From positions 43,477,142-43,541,141 of the forward strand of contig CM067373.1 in the NCBI GenBank assembly GCA_034401795.1: DNA of 64,000 bases, read 5' to 3'. The notes under the pieces are model-generated. The model searched no databases. It was not told the DNA's origin and saw only the letters and a list, made by a program, of their open reading frames with translations. Below are positions 36,101-48,100 of the stretch, piece after piece; the stretch's first letter is position 1; every line of letters begins with the position of its first letter. The translations under genes and the position numbers were made by a program. Source of the DNA: Chaetoderma sp. LZ-2023a (Eukaryota; Mollusca; Caudofoveata; Chaetodermatida; Chaetodermatidae).

Positions 36101-39100
36101 TCCCTTTCAGAAGTACCTGCGATTTGCATTCCAAGACAATGTTTGGGAATTCAATGCTCTTCCATTCGGCCTGACCACGGCTCCGAGGGTCTTCACCAAG
36201 GTGGTTCTCGCCATGACTTCTTTACTTCGCAGGAGAAACATAGCTGTTCACACTTACATAGACGACTGGCTGCTAAAGGCGGGGAATCCAGTCACTCTGC
36301 GCAGCAATCTGAAGGTAGTCCTAGACTTATTAAAGAAGCTAGGATGGATTGTGAATCTAGAGAAATCAGAACTGACTCCATCCCAGGAGTTTGTTTATCT
36401 GGGAATTTTTTTCAATCTCAGGGACGGCGTAGCTTTTCCGGCGGAGAGCAGAGTCAGAAGCCTGATTGCAGTATTGGAGTCAGTTTCTCTAGGAGCCTAT
36501 CTGACGGCACGTCAATTTCTCAGAATACTCGGTTTGCTAGTATCTCTGGAGAAGGTGGTGCCATATGCGGCGCTCAGGCGCAGGCCGATTCAGATGTATT
36601 TGATGTCGTTCTGGTCACAGAGAACAGATCCGTTATCTCTGAGAATACCAGTAAAAGAACCATTGATATTCCACCTTCAGTGGTGGTTGTCAGAACAGAA
36701 TCTCCTGCGAGGTGTTCCTCTACAACCTCCTCAACCTCAGATGTCCATGTTCACGGATGCCTCGTTGACAGGTTGGGGAGCGGTATTGGACAATCAGTCA
36801 GTGTCCGGGGAATGGGATCGGACCAATGCGCAGAAACATATCAATGTACTCGAGCTATTAGCGGTGGTATTAGCACTGCAGAAGTTCGAGGGTCGAGTTC
36901 AAGACAAAATTGTCCTGGTAAGGACAGACAACTCAACAGTGGTGTCTTATTTAAACCGCCAAGGCGGGACAAGATCACCGGAGTTGTGTATGATGGTTTG
37001 GAACCTTCTGCTGTGGTGCCAAGAGAGGAATATTATTCTTCGGGCAGCACACATTCCAGGAAGATTGAACATCTTAGCGGATGCTCTCAGTCGAAGGACG
37101 GTTTGTCGTCCGACGGAATGGCAGCTCAACCAAGTGGTAGCAGAGGTTCTATTCAAACAATGGGGCAAGCCGAATGTCGACCTATTTGCGATGAAGACAA
37201 ACGCAAAGATGGTCACGTACGTGTCACCGATCCCGGACCCGTTGGCTCTAGCAGTAGACGCACTGGCGATAAGTTGGAAGGGAATGTACGCGTATGCGTA
37301 TCCTCCAACAATTCTCATCCCGAAAGTTCTGGCAAAGATAAGAGAGGGGATGTGCCAAGTACTACTGATCGCTCCTTATTGGCCAGGCCGATCATGGTTT
37401 ACGGATCTGCTGGACCTTCTGGTCTGCAGTCCAATCCCTCTTCCAGACACAAGAGATGTAATCTCTCAGAACAAGGGTCTGTACCTTCACGACAGACCAG
37501 AAATGTTCAAATTGACTGCATGGATGTTGTCAAGCAGCGTGCAATTAAGGGTGGCTTTTCTGAGCAAGCAGCGAAGTTTGTTGCTTCGGCCAGAAGAGTT
37601 TCTACCACAAAAACATATAATTATAGAATCAACAAATTTGCACAGTGGTGTGAGAGAAGAGATATTGATCCCTTTTCTGCATCTGTTCAACACGTAGCAG
37701 ATTTTATCTGTCATTTATACGAAGTTGACAAACTTGTACCTTCTACCCTAGCAGCATATAAGTCTGCATTAGCTTCTGTCATTCCTAGTCTCACCGTTGG
37801 GGGAGTAGAGAATGACACCTTGAATGAAGTTATTAAAGGAATGAGCAATCTGCGACCTAGACAGCCAATTCCTATCCCATCATGGAATCTATCTCTTGTT
37901 CTACAGGTTTTAGGGCATGCTCCCTTTGAACCGATTAGAACTATTGACATTAAACTGTTAACTATTAAATCAGTTTTCTTGGTTGCAGCAGCGTCGGCGA
38001 GAAGGAGAAGCGAGATCCATGCGCTTTCTGCCGAACAAGACCGTTTTGTCGTCACGGGTGAAGGTTTAAGATTACTTCCACGTCTTTGTTTCCTGGCAAA
38101 GAATCAGTCACTTAAATATCCAGGACAGCCGATCAATTTGCCAAGTTTAACTAGACATGACCCAAATTCTTGTGCTTGGTGTCCTGTCAGATGTCTAAAG
38201 ATGTATAAGAAACGTACTTCTGAGTGGAGAGACGACCCGAAATCTCTGTGGTTATGTCTCAAAGCTCCCCATTTACGTGCTTCGAAAGATACTATTTCTC
38301 GTTGGATAGTTGACGCTATTCAGATGTCGCACAAGATCGCTACAGGAAAGCAGATTGATCGTGCGAATGCCCATGAGGTCCGAGCACTAGCAGCATCATC
38401 GGCCCTTTATAAGGGTGTCTCTTTAGAGCAGGTGATGTCTGTAGCACAATGGCATGCCGAGTCGTCATTCACTGATTTCTACCTTCGAGACATCTCCAGC
38501 ACACTTAATCCAGTAGCCGTCGCCAATCTGTCGAACCTAAACTAAGCCACGTCCGACCACTACTTCGCACACATCACAAAGGACTTCCGCCTACACTGAC
38601 CAAGCGCTATGCACATGACTGAGTACGACCGTGGATTGGGCCTAGCTCCTGTGATGATCAATAACAGATCGACCACTCAAAAATGGTGAGTGTTTACATT
38701 AATTAAGTGACTATAAATATATTTACTTCCAGTCGAAATACCAGACTGAGTAAGTGAATAGTCTGGTACAAGAGTATATTTATCCTCTCATACAGACATG
38801 AGACTCATTCCAATTTGAAAATCTAATCGATATACTGATAGTTTTTTTCAAAGATTTGAAGTTGTAGTAGCTTCTTTGCACTCTACTGGACTGCCCTAGC
38901 TGAGACTTGGGGCTGACACGGGTCTGGTGGGTGTTGCATCCCCATGGACATCCCTCTGGTTTTGTGCGGACAAAAGAGGGGGGGGGGAGCGCGGTCTAGA
39001 CCATGGAAGTTTAGCACTCTATGAGTCAGATAGCAGAACCCAAGCGTATGCCAGGGTTTTAGTCTCTTCACAACCTTCTCTGTTGGATGGTTGATGAGTG

Positions 39101-42100
39101 CTGGTTCGAGCCTCACCTCCTCCCACCGGCATTTCCTGGCTGTCGAAATCCGGAGTTTATCATAATAGTACATCTGGTAAGTATTATTCGAAGTAGAATC
39201 AAAAAAGCATCCGCTTTTGTTTCTACGAGAATTCTTAATACTTACCAGATGTACTATGGCCCTGCCTCAGCCGCCCCGCTGAGGTGAGGCTGAGCTGCTT
39301 TCGCAGTTTGCCAAGGCAAACATAAGACGAATCTGACTGTGATTGGGAATGGACTCGGTACCTGCGGCTATGGTATTCCCGGACACAGTATGGGCAGGAC
39401 CAGGAGAGTGCGGAGTTTTAATTGTTTATTTTGACCTAGACTGGATAATAGACATTATCATAATAGTACATCTGGTAAGTATTAAGAATTCTCGTAGAAA
39501 CAAAAGCGGATGCTTTTTTGATTCCCTCCAGCAATCCTGATTCCAAAAATTCTTCAGAAAATCAGACAAGAGGAATGCCAAGTGCTTCTGATCGCCCCGG
39601 ATTGGCCAAGCCGATCATGGTATACGGATCTGCTGGACCTTCTGGTCTGCAATCCGGTTCCTCTGCCTCTGATGGACGATATTATCTTCCAGGGCAAGGC
39701 CCTTCACAACAATCCGTCAATGTTCAGATTGACTGCGTGGATGTTGTCAAGGAATCTAGAATTAAGGAGGGCTTTTCTGAGCAAGCAGCCATGTTTATGG
39801 CCAAAGCCAGGAGGGGGTCAACCTCCAGAGCATATAATTATAAAATCAACAGATTTGCAGAATGGTGCTCAAAAAGATGTATTGATCCAATGGATTCATC
39901 TATTCAAGTAGTAGCTGATTTCCTCTGTCACCTCTATGATGCCTATAGCCTCAAGCCTAACTCTATTGCTGGTTATAAGTCAGCATTAATGTCTGTTATT
40001 CCTTGCTTGGCTAAGAGGGGAAGTGATGAAGTAAATACATTAAATGTATTAATTAAAGGCATGGGCAATCTAAGACCAAGGAATCCACCTGTGATTCCGT
40101 CTTGGAATTTATCGCTAGTGCTTCAAGTACTAGGTGATAAGCCTTTTGAACCACTTAGTTCCATTTCTATGAAACTATTAACACTGAAGACTGTGTTTTT
40201 AATTGCTGCGGCCTCGGCTAGGCGTAGGAGTGAAATTCATGCCTTATCAGCCGAGGATGACCGTTTTGTGGTTTCAGGGGAAGGCCTTAAGCTGCTACCT
40301 AGGATTAATTTCTTGGCTAAAAATCAGTCGTTGAAATATCCAGGTCAACCTATTATTTTGCCTGCTTTAACTAGATATGATCCTAATTCTAAAGCATGGT
40401 GTCCCGTCCGGGCGCTGTGCCGGTACAAACAACGTACGGCGGAGTGGCGCACCGACCAGTCAGCGTTATGGTTGTCATATATTGAGCCCCATGGCAGGGC
40501 TTCTAAGGACACCATTTCCAGGTGGATTGTGGAATGCATTCAGTTTTGCCATAAATCCGCCACCGGGAAGCAGGTTTTTCACTTCAAGAGTATACTTACC
40601 TCCCTAATACTTTTGATATTGCTAAATATTGGCTTTCACTCAATAAACACTCAGATTTAAAACAGTTAGGTGCCCCTACTGGGCAGGGAGTCAGAGCGTA
40701 GTCTGGCGGATGCCAGCCCCACCACCGCGCATGCGCAGACTAGCACTTCCTCTTTGCTAGATTATTGGCAAAGAGATCACACATGTTTTTTTGTTCAATA
40801 GCTTTTTCGCTCTCTTAAACTGTTTAAGTGGTGTTTGTTTGGAGTGTTAGTCACTTTTTTGGATGGCGGATAGGAATACGTCGCCACAGGAGGACGGAGG
40901 ACCTTTAAATCAGGTGACTTCTAGTAAAATTAGCGAGTTTTCTTCCCGGTGTATTGTGTTTCCGGGACTCGCGTTTACCGTGATAAGCGCCTTAGTTAGT
41001 TGGTTTAGGTCAACTCGGTGCTACCTAGGACTAATTTCTCTTTCTGTTTCTGTCCACAGGTCTGTATGACGCTAGGTTGTGACGTCACAGTACCAGAGAA
41101 TTAGTATTCTCTCCACCATGGTTCCATTTCCTACTAACACTGTTAGGTTATCTAACCAAATGAAAAATTATGCCCAGTGAGTTGGAGGCCTGGTATAAAG
41201 GTCTTCTCACTTTGCCCTCTTGTTCCAATTCCTTCCCCATGAGGTGGAGAGAGTTAAGAGGCGTGCAGATGGTGGAGTTTCCGGTTCGTCACGTTGGATG
41301 GTTTGTCTATACAAAGTGTCAGGTATCTAGTTATTGATAATGTGGTGATGTTAATTATTGTAAACAATCAAAGGGAGATAATTAACATTTTTGCCAGTAA
41401 AGAGTTATCTATATGTATCTGATGGTTGTGTAGTCAACTTATCCATTCAGCATACAATTCGTCTTTGCACTTGGATGTTTTGTTGGGATCGAATTTTTCC
41501 TGTCACGGGATTAATGACGTCATAATCAGCTGGCTATGTATTTATTAGCAATTCAAGCGCTAGGCTGGTTTTTGATGTATATTGATCTTTATGATCGTTT
41601 TCCTTCTCCTTGAGTTGGATTGAGTTTCTAAGCTTAACTAGTTGCTCATACTCCTTGTCCTTTGCCCTGTTTCAGGGACCGGGTTGCGCGTCCTGTGGAC
41701 GTTTTATGCATGTGAAGTTCTGGCCGCATCTGTGTTATCGATGTAGCCCTTGTGGTCCATTGATTAATTGTGACATATGTAAGCACTGGGGGGGCGAGTT
41801 AATGTCCGAATTCTTGTGCTGCTTACAGGCGACGGACAAGGTGGTAGTGGAGGAGAAGAAGAAGAAGCGGAAACGAGAGGTTGTAAGTGAGAAGGGTAAG
41901 GGGAAGGTCTCGTCCGCGGTGGATATAGAGACCTTCCGGACCGAGATGTTGGGAGAGATGAGGAGGACAATAAAAGATTTGGTTCCAGGGTTGCTTCGTG
42001 GCATGCTTCCTGGACCAGATCCTTTATTGTCCTCATCATCGGCTTCGGAGCAGGTAATCCCCGCCTCTGGATCGATTTTCCTTAGTCCGCTTCCGTTGTC

Positions 42101-45100
42101 CGACGATTCAGAGGTGGCCCCATTAGAGGGGGCGTTCCACGGCCCTGGCAGCAGGCTTATTGCCGCGCCGATAGGGGACCGTGGACGGTTGTCGCTGGAA
42201 CCCGCTGGCTGCTTATCAGTCCAGGGGTATCCGCACGCCGCGGTGGCCAGTACCTCCTATGGCACCGTTCCTGGTCAGCCCGGGTTAGCTCTCTTTGCTG
42301 ACCCGGGGTCTAATCTTTCTGACCAGGGTGATGAGGATTACCTGCTAGGGTCGCCGTCTGACGACGCGGACATGGATGAAGACGTTTGTGCACCCCTCGC
42401 GGGGAATACAGGCGCTTTTTTCCACGGTATTACTCACCCTGGAGTAAGGTCCGCGGTTCAGGTGGTGGCCCAGGGCGCTGCTGATGGCCAGCGGTACCGC
42501 ATACCTCGGCTTGCCGAGAGTGTAGCTGGTGCTGGCCGGGCCCGTGGTAGGGCTATATATACCCCGCGCTCTACCGCGGTGCCTGCTCCTGGTCAAACCA
42601 GTGATATTCTCATGCCGGTGCTGTCAGGCCCGCATGTTTTCCCTGGCTTGCCAGGTGTATCAGCGTACCCGCCGTCAAGTACTGCTTGCGCTCAGGAGGA
42701 AGACGAAGGACCCCGTCTTGTAGAGCGCTCGCAGTTAGCCACGGAGGAGGATTGGTATGACGCTTGCCAGTGGTTGGTGAGCGTTAGGCCTGATCTGCCC
42801 GTGGAGCAGTCGGCTAGCCACCGTGGTCACACGCCGTGGTTAGCTGGGAAACCAACTGCTAACGCTATGCCTTCTCTGCCGCTGGCGGAGCATGTCGTTG
42901 ACATGTTCAAGGCGGCGGAGGCGTCCATTAACACGAGTGGACGTCTCGCGAAGGCCCCTCGCGAGGTGGCCAGGCGTTGTCGCATCGTGCCCCTGGACTA
43001 CCAGCGGTACGGTGTGGTACCCAAGCCCAGCGTGGATGACCGCGCGGCTTTGGGTGAGGATACGCGGCCAGGATCCCGTTCTGACGCGGGGGTCTTGTGC
43101 GCGAACGCGTTGCGTTCGGCGAATACCGCGTTGCGTGATGCGGAGGAGAGTGGGAGGGCTTCGATTGCCGCTCTGTCCCACGTCTCCCAGCTGTTACAGG
43201 GGGTAGTAACGGCATCCGCATCGCGCCAGCCAGGCCCGCTCGCGGTCCAGCGAACCATCCAGGATGGTATTAACCTGGCGCTGGACTGTATGACGCGGGC
43301 GGTGACCAGGAGTGTCAGGGCAAGACGCACATTTGCCCTGGACAATCTGTGCCCGTCTCAGGACCTGTATAATAGGCTACTCCGTACGCCTATGACGGGT
43401 CCTGGTCTTTTTGGAGGTGAGGGATGTCGCCACCTCCAGGAGACGGTCACCCTGGTGAATAACCAGAGGGCGCTGCGCGAACAGTTTGAGGTACTGCGTC
43501 GTGCTAACGTTCGCGCCGCGGCCCCTGCGTATCGTCCCCTGCAGGCTCGAGGTGGTGCTGGCCAAGTCAGAGGCCAGCCGCCGTCGCAGCGCCGGCCTCG
43601 GCCGCGTGCGATTCGGCCAGCAGTGAGGGGGGCGCAGGCTCCTCAGCCGCCGTCAGCCAGGCAGCCGCCCGTGCACCGAGGTGCGCGCGGGGCGGGGCGG
43701 GTCGCGCGAGGATCTGGGCGTGGTTATCGTTCCTGACAGGGCGCTTACCGCGGTAAGGACCACGCCGGTGTGTATGGCGACGGAGACAGTGCCGCTCTTG
43801 CATGCCTTGTGTCCACCGCGGTCCCTAGGTGGACCGGTGGGAGGCCGGCTAGCCGACCACATGCAAGAGTGGGAACGGTTAACTCAGGACCGTTTAGTCT
43901 TGCGATGGCTTTCCGTGGGGTATCATCCAGAGTGGATGACAGGCCCGCCGTCGCGACTGTCTCTGGTGCCAGTCTGGACTCCCATTCCGAGAGATCCAGA
44001 TCAAAGGTTGTGTATCGAGGAGGAGATAAATTCCCTCGTACAAAAAGGAGCTATTCAGCCGGCACAAAGGTGTCCGGGCTTCTATTCAACCCTGTTCTTG
44101 GTAACAAAACGCACCGGTGGGTGGAGACCGATTCTCAACCTCAAGCCATTGAACAAGTTCATCGAGACGCCCAGTTTCAAGATGGAAACGGTGCGCTCGG
44201 TGTTGGCGGGGTTGGAGAGGGGGATGTGGACGGCGTCGATAGATTTGAAGGACGCTTATTTCCACATCCCCATCCACAGGAGTTTCTGTCGCTTCCTGAG
44301 ATTTGCATTCCAGGGCAGACAGTGGGAATTCAGGGTGTTGCCCTTCGGAATTTCCACGGCTCCTCGGGTTTTCACCCGTGTGGTTCTTGCGATCACAGCA
44401 TACCTCCGCAGGAGAAGCATAGCTGTCCACACGTACATAGACGACTGGCTGTTGAAAGCGCACACCCGGGAAAGTTTGTCCGCCAATCTGGAGATTGTTT
44501 TGAAAATTCTCACAGACTTGGGCTGGATGATCAATTTCCCAAAATCAGAGCTGACTCCATCCCAGAAGTTTGTTTACCTGGGGATGTTCTTCGATCTGGA
44601 GACAGGATATGTTTATCCTACTCAGGAGAGAGTTCAAATACTCATCTCATTGATTCAGTCAGTGTGCGACAGTCGTCATGTCCTGGCACGGGTTTACTTG
44701 AGAATGCTGGGGTTGATGGTTTCGTTGGAACCAGTCATTCCTCAGGCCGCCTTACGCAGGCGGCCGATCCAGTTGTTTCTCATGACACAATGGACCCAGA
44801 GTACAGGTTCGCTGGACTCGAATGTGTCAGTGTTGGCGCCTCTGATTCACCACCTGCAATGGTGGTTGAATACAGAGAATCTCTTACCGGGGGTTTTGCT
44901 AACCCCTCCCCACCCTCAGGTGACTGTGTATACAGATGCATCGATGGAGGGCTGGGGAGCTTGCCTGGAAGAATCCACGATATCAGGGCTTTGGAATCTG
45001 GAACAGTCACAGGAACATATAAATCTACTGGAGCTAAGAGCAGTAGTCCTGGGCCTGGAACATTTCTTACAGAAAGTTCAGGGCAAGATTGTTCTTATTC

Positions 45101-48100
45101 GTTCAGACAACTCAACAGTTGTGACTTACATAAACCGCCAGGGCGGAACGAAGTCGCCCAGTCTCTGTATGATGACATGGAAACTGCTTTGTTGGTGTCT
45201 GGATCACCAGATTACCTTGAAAGCAGTTCATATTCCGGGAAGGTTAAACCTGCTAGCAGACTCATTGAGCCGAAGGATGAGTGTTTTACCCACGGAATGG
45301 CAACTAAATCAATGTGTGGCGGATCGTCTGTTCGACCATTGGGGGAAACCCAACATCGATTTGTTCGCAACGAAGAAGAATGCGAAGATGACGACGTACG
45401 TCTCTCCGATTCCGGATCCAAGCGCTTTCGCAACAGATGCGTTAGCTATCAGCTGGGGGAGAATGTATGCATACGCATTCCCTCCAGCAATCCTGATTCC
45501 AAAAATTCTTCAGAAAATCAGACAAGAGGAATGCCAAGTGCTTCTGATCGCCCCGGATTGGCCAAGCCGATCATGGTATACGGATCTGCTGGACCTTCTG
45601 GTCTGCAATCCGGTTCCTCTGCCTCTGATGGACGATATTATCTTCCAGGGCAAGGCCCTTCACAACAATCCGTCAATGTTCAGATTGACTGCATGGATGT
45701 TGTCAAGGAATCTAGAATTAAGGAGGGCTTTTCTGAGCAAGCAGCCATGTTTATGGCCAAAGCCAGGAGGGGGTCAACCTCCAGAGCATATAATTATAAA
45801 ATCAACAGATTTGCAGAATGGTGCTCAAAAAGATGTATTGATCCAATGGATTCATCTATTCAAGTAGTAGCTGATTTCCTCTGTCACCTCTATGATGCCT
45901 ATAGCCTCAAGCCTAACTCTATTGCTGGTTATAAGTCAGCATTAATGTCTGTTATTCCTTGCTTGGCTAAGAGGGGAAGTGATGAAGTAAATACATTGAA
46001 TGTATTAATTAAAGGCATGGGCAATCTAAGACCAAGGAATCCTCCTGTGATTCCGTCTTGGAGTTTATCGCTAGTGCTTCAAGTACTAGGTGATAAGCCT
46101 TTTGAACCACTTAGTTCCATTTCTATGAAACTATTAACACTGAAGACTGTGTTTTTAATTGCTGCGGCCTCGGCTAGGCGTAGGAGTGAGATTCATGCCT
46201 TATCAGCCGAGGATGACCGTTTTGTGGTTTCAGGGGAAGGCCTTAAGCTGCTACCTAGGATTAATTTCTTGGCTAAAAATCAGTCGTTGAAATATCCAGG
46301 TCAACCTATTATTTTGCCTGCTTTAACTAGATATGATCCTAATTCTAAAGCATGGTGTCCCGTCCGGGCGCTGCGCCGGTACAAACAACGTACGGCGGCA
46401 TGGCGCACCGACCAGTCAGCGTTATGGTTGTCATATATTGAACCCCATGGGAGGGCTTCTAAGGACACCATTTCCAGGTGGATTGTGGAATGCATTCAGT
46501 TTTGCCATAAATCCGCCACCGGGAAGCAGGTTGACGTGGCCAAGGCTCACAGTGTCCGCGGCGTAGTGACATCCACGGCCCTATTTAATGGGGTCCCTGT
46601 GGATGATATTATGTCGGTGGCTCAGTGGCACTGTGAGTCAAGTTTTACAGACCATTATCTCCGTGACACCTCTAATCCTCTCGCCTTGTCGGTTTTGAAA
46701 AAATAAATCGGTTTATATTTTTTGAGGTGATTTCCTCATTACTTATATATATCACAATTAATTTATGGAAACACCCACTTTTTTGGGCCTGCATCAGTCT
46801 TTACCGATGGGAAGATGATGTCAGCAGCCATTTCAACAAGGTCAGTCTTGTTCATGTGTTGTCCGTTGTTGATTGTATTGTCACGATTACCCGTTATTAA
46901 TATGGTGATGGTTTGTGTATTTGTGTGGTTCATTGTTGAGAGTTACGAAAATGGAGCTTTTTCGTCTCTGTCCTGTAGTACATGGCACTTGTACGTAGAG
47001 AGCGTATAGGACATTGAGGTCAGTCGACTCTTCCTCCCAGGAAGGAGGGGGGGAGCGCATATGACATTCGGTCATCTCTCATACATCGGTCGTGTTATCC
47101 GATGGTTAGTCAAATCCTGACTGTTTTTTCTTACAGTTTCAGAGGTTTAAGTGCCTTAAACGCAGAAAAGCGTATTGGGATGAGCTGGTCTTTTGACCTC
47201 GCCTCCCTCCCGCCAGATTCACTTTCGAATTCTGGCAATATCAAAAGTATTAGGGAGGTAAGTATACTCTTGAAGTGAAATAAACGAAATCTAGGATTTC
47301 TTTTTTCACGAGAGAGTTGATACTTACCTCCCTAGATACGGACCCGGCCTCTCCACCCCACAGAGGCTCGGTCTTCAGGCTCTTAATAGTTGCATGTGTG
47401 TCAGCCAATAATCTAGTCAGAGGAAGTGCTAGTCTGCGCATGCGCGGTGGTGGGGCTGGCATCCGCCAGACTACGCTCTGACTCCCTGCCCAGTAGGGGC
47501 ACCTAACTGTTTTAAATCTGAGTGTTTATTGAGTGAAAGCCAATATTTAGCAATATCAAAAGTATTAGGGAGGTAAGTATCAACTCTCTCGTGAAAAAAG
47601 AAATCCTAGATTTCGTTTAGACGTGGCCAAGGCTCACAGTGTCCGCGGCGTAGTGACATCCACGGCCCTATTTAATGGGGTCCCTGTGGATGATATTATG
47701 TCGGTGGCTCAGTGGCACTGTGAGTCAAGTTTTACAGACCATTATCTCCGTGACACCTCTAATCCTCTCGCCTTGTCGGTTTTGAAAAAATAACTCGGTT
47801 TATATTTTTTGAGGAGGTTTTTCCTCATTACTTATATATTTCACAATTAATTTATGGAAACACCCACTTTTTTGGGCCTGCATCAGTCTTTACCAATGGG
47901 AAGATGATGTCAGCAGCCGTTTCAACAAGGTCAGTCTTGTTCATGTGTTGTCCGTTGTTGATTGTATTGTCACGATTACCCGTTATTAATATGGTGATGG
48001 TTTGTGTATTTGTGTGGTTCATTGTTGAGAGTTACGAAAATGGAGCTTTTTCGTCTCTGTCCTGTAGTACATGGCACTTGTACGTAGAGAGCGTATAGGA

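Larger units (their letters stand above)
32730..39521 (+). mobile_element. DIRS-type retrotransposon B2 (apparently intact), nested in A3
   Basis: The reference copy of family B, 6,792 bp, from TTCTACTTCG to GCTTTTTTGA. Same plan as A: ITRs, small leader exon, intron 33032-33550, gag, +1-frame RT-RNase H, YR in the gag frame, ICR. It lies exactly between ACGCA and TTCCCT of A3, and A2 at about 25677 shows the empty site, so there is no duplication. Protein order and motifs match A but non-coding DNA is unrelated except for short end motifs. All three ORFs are open. 38546-39156 is non-coding. Confidence 0.96.
31024..39911 (+). pseudogene. A3 reverse transcriptase-RNase H, frameshifted and split by B2
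   Basis: Segments 31024-32729 and 39522-39911. Two extra bases near 31226 (CAGTCTGTGGACTCC against CAGTCTGGACTCC) shift the N-terminus. As a result the gag/YR frame, not the RT frame, leads into the catalytic part. YIDD and the RNase H motifs are intact up to AYAF, where B2 is inserted. ADSL has become AESL in the last RNase H motif, changing a probable metal-binding aspartate. Confidence 0.85.
40577..47619 (+). mobile_element. DIRS-type retrotransposon A4 (apparently intact), nested in A3
   Basis: 7,043 bp. It sits between CAGGTT and GACGTG of the A3 YR gene; A2 shows the joined site near 26724-26735, so the insertion is clean. All frames are open. It differs from A2 by only scattered substitutions and one missing serine codon in gag (about 42679). 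As a young copy inside an element next to its near-twin A2, it also deserves an assembly check. Confidence 0.95.
31226..47793 (+). pseudogene. A3 tyrosine recombinase ORF, split by B2 and A4
   Basis: Segments 31226-32729, 39522-40576 and 47620-47793. The A4 insertion falls after GKQV, so the first Arg motif lies upstream and AHSVRGV plus HYLRD lie 7 kb downstream. Codons resume in frame after removal of the insert. Confidence 0.87.
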
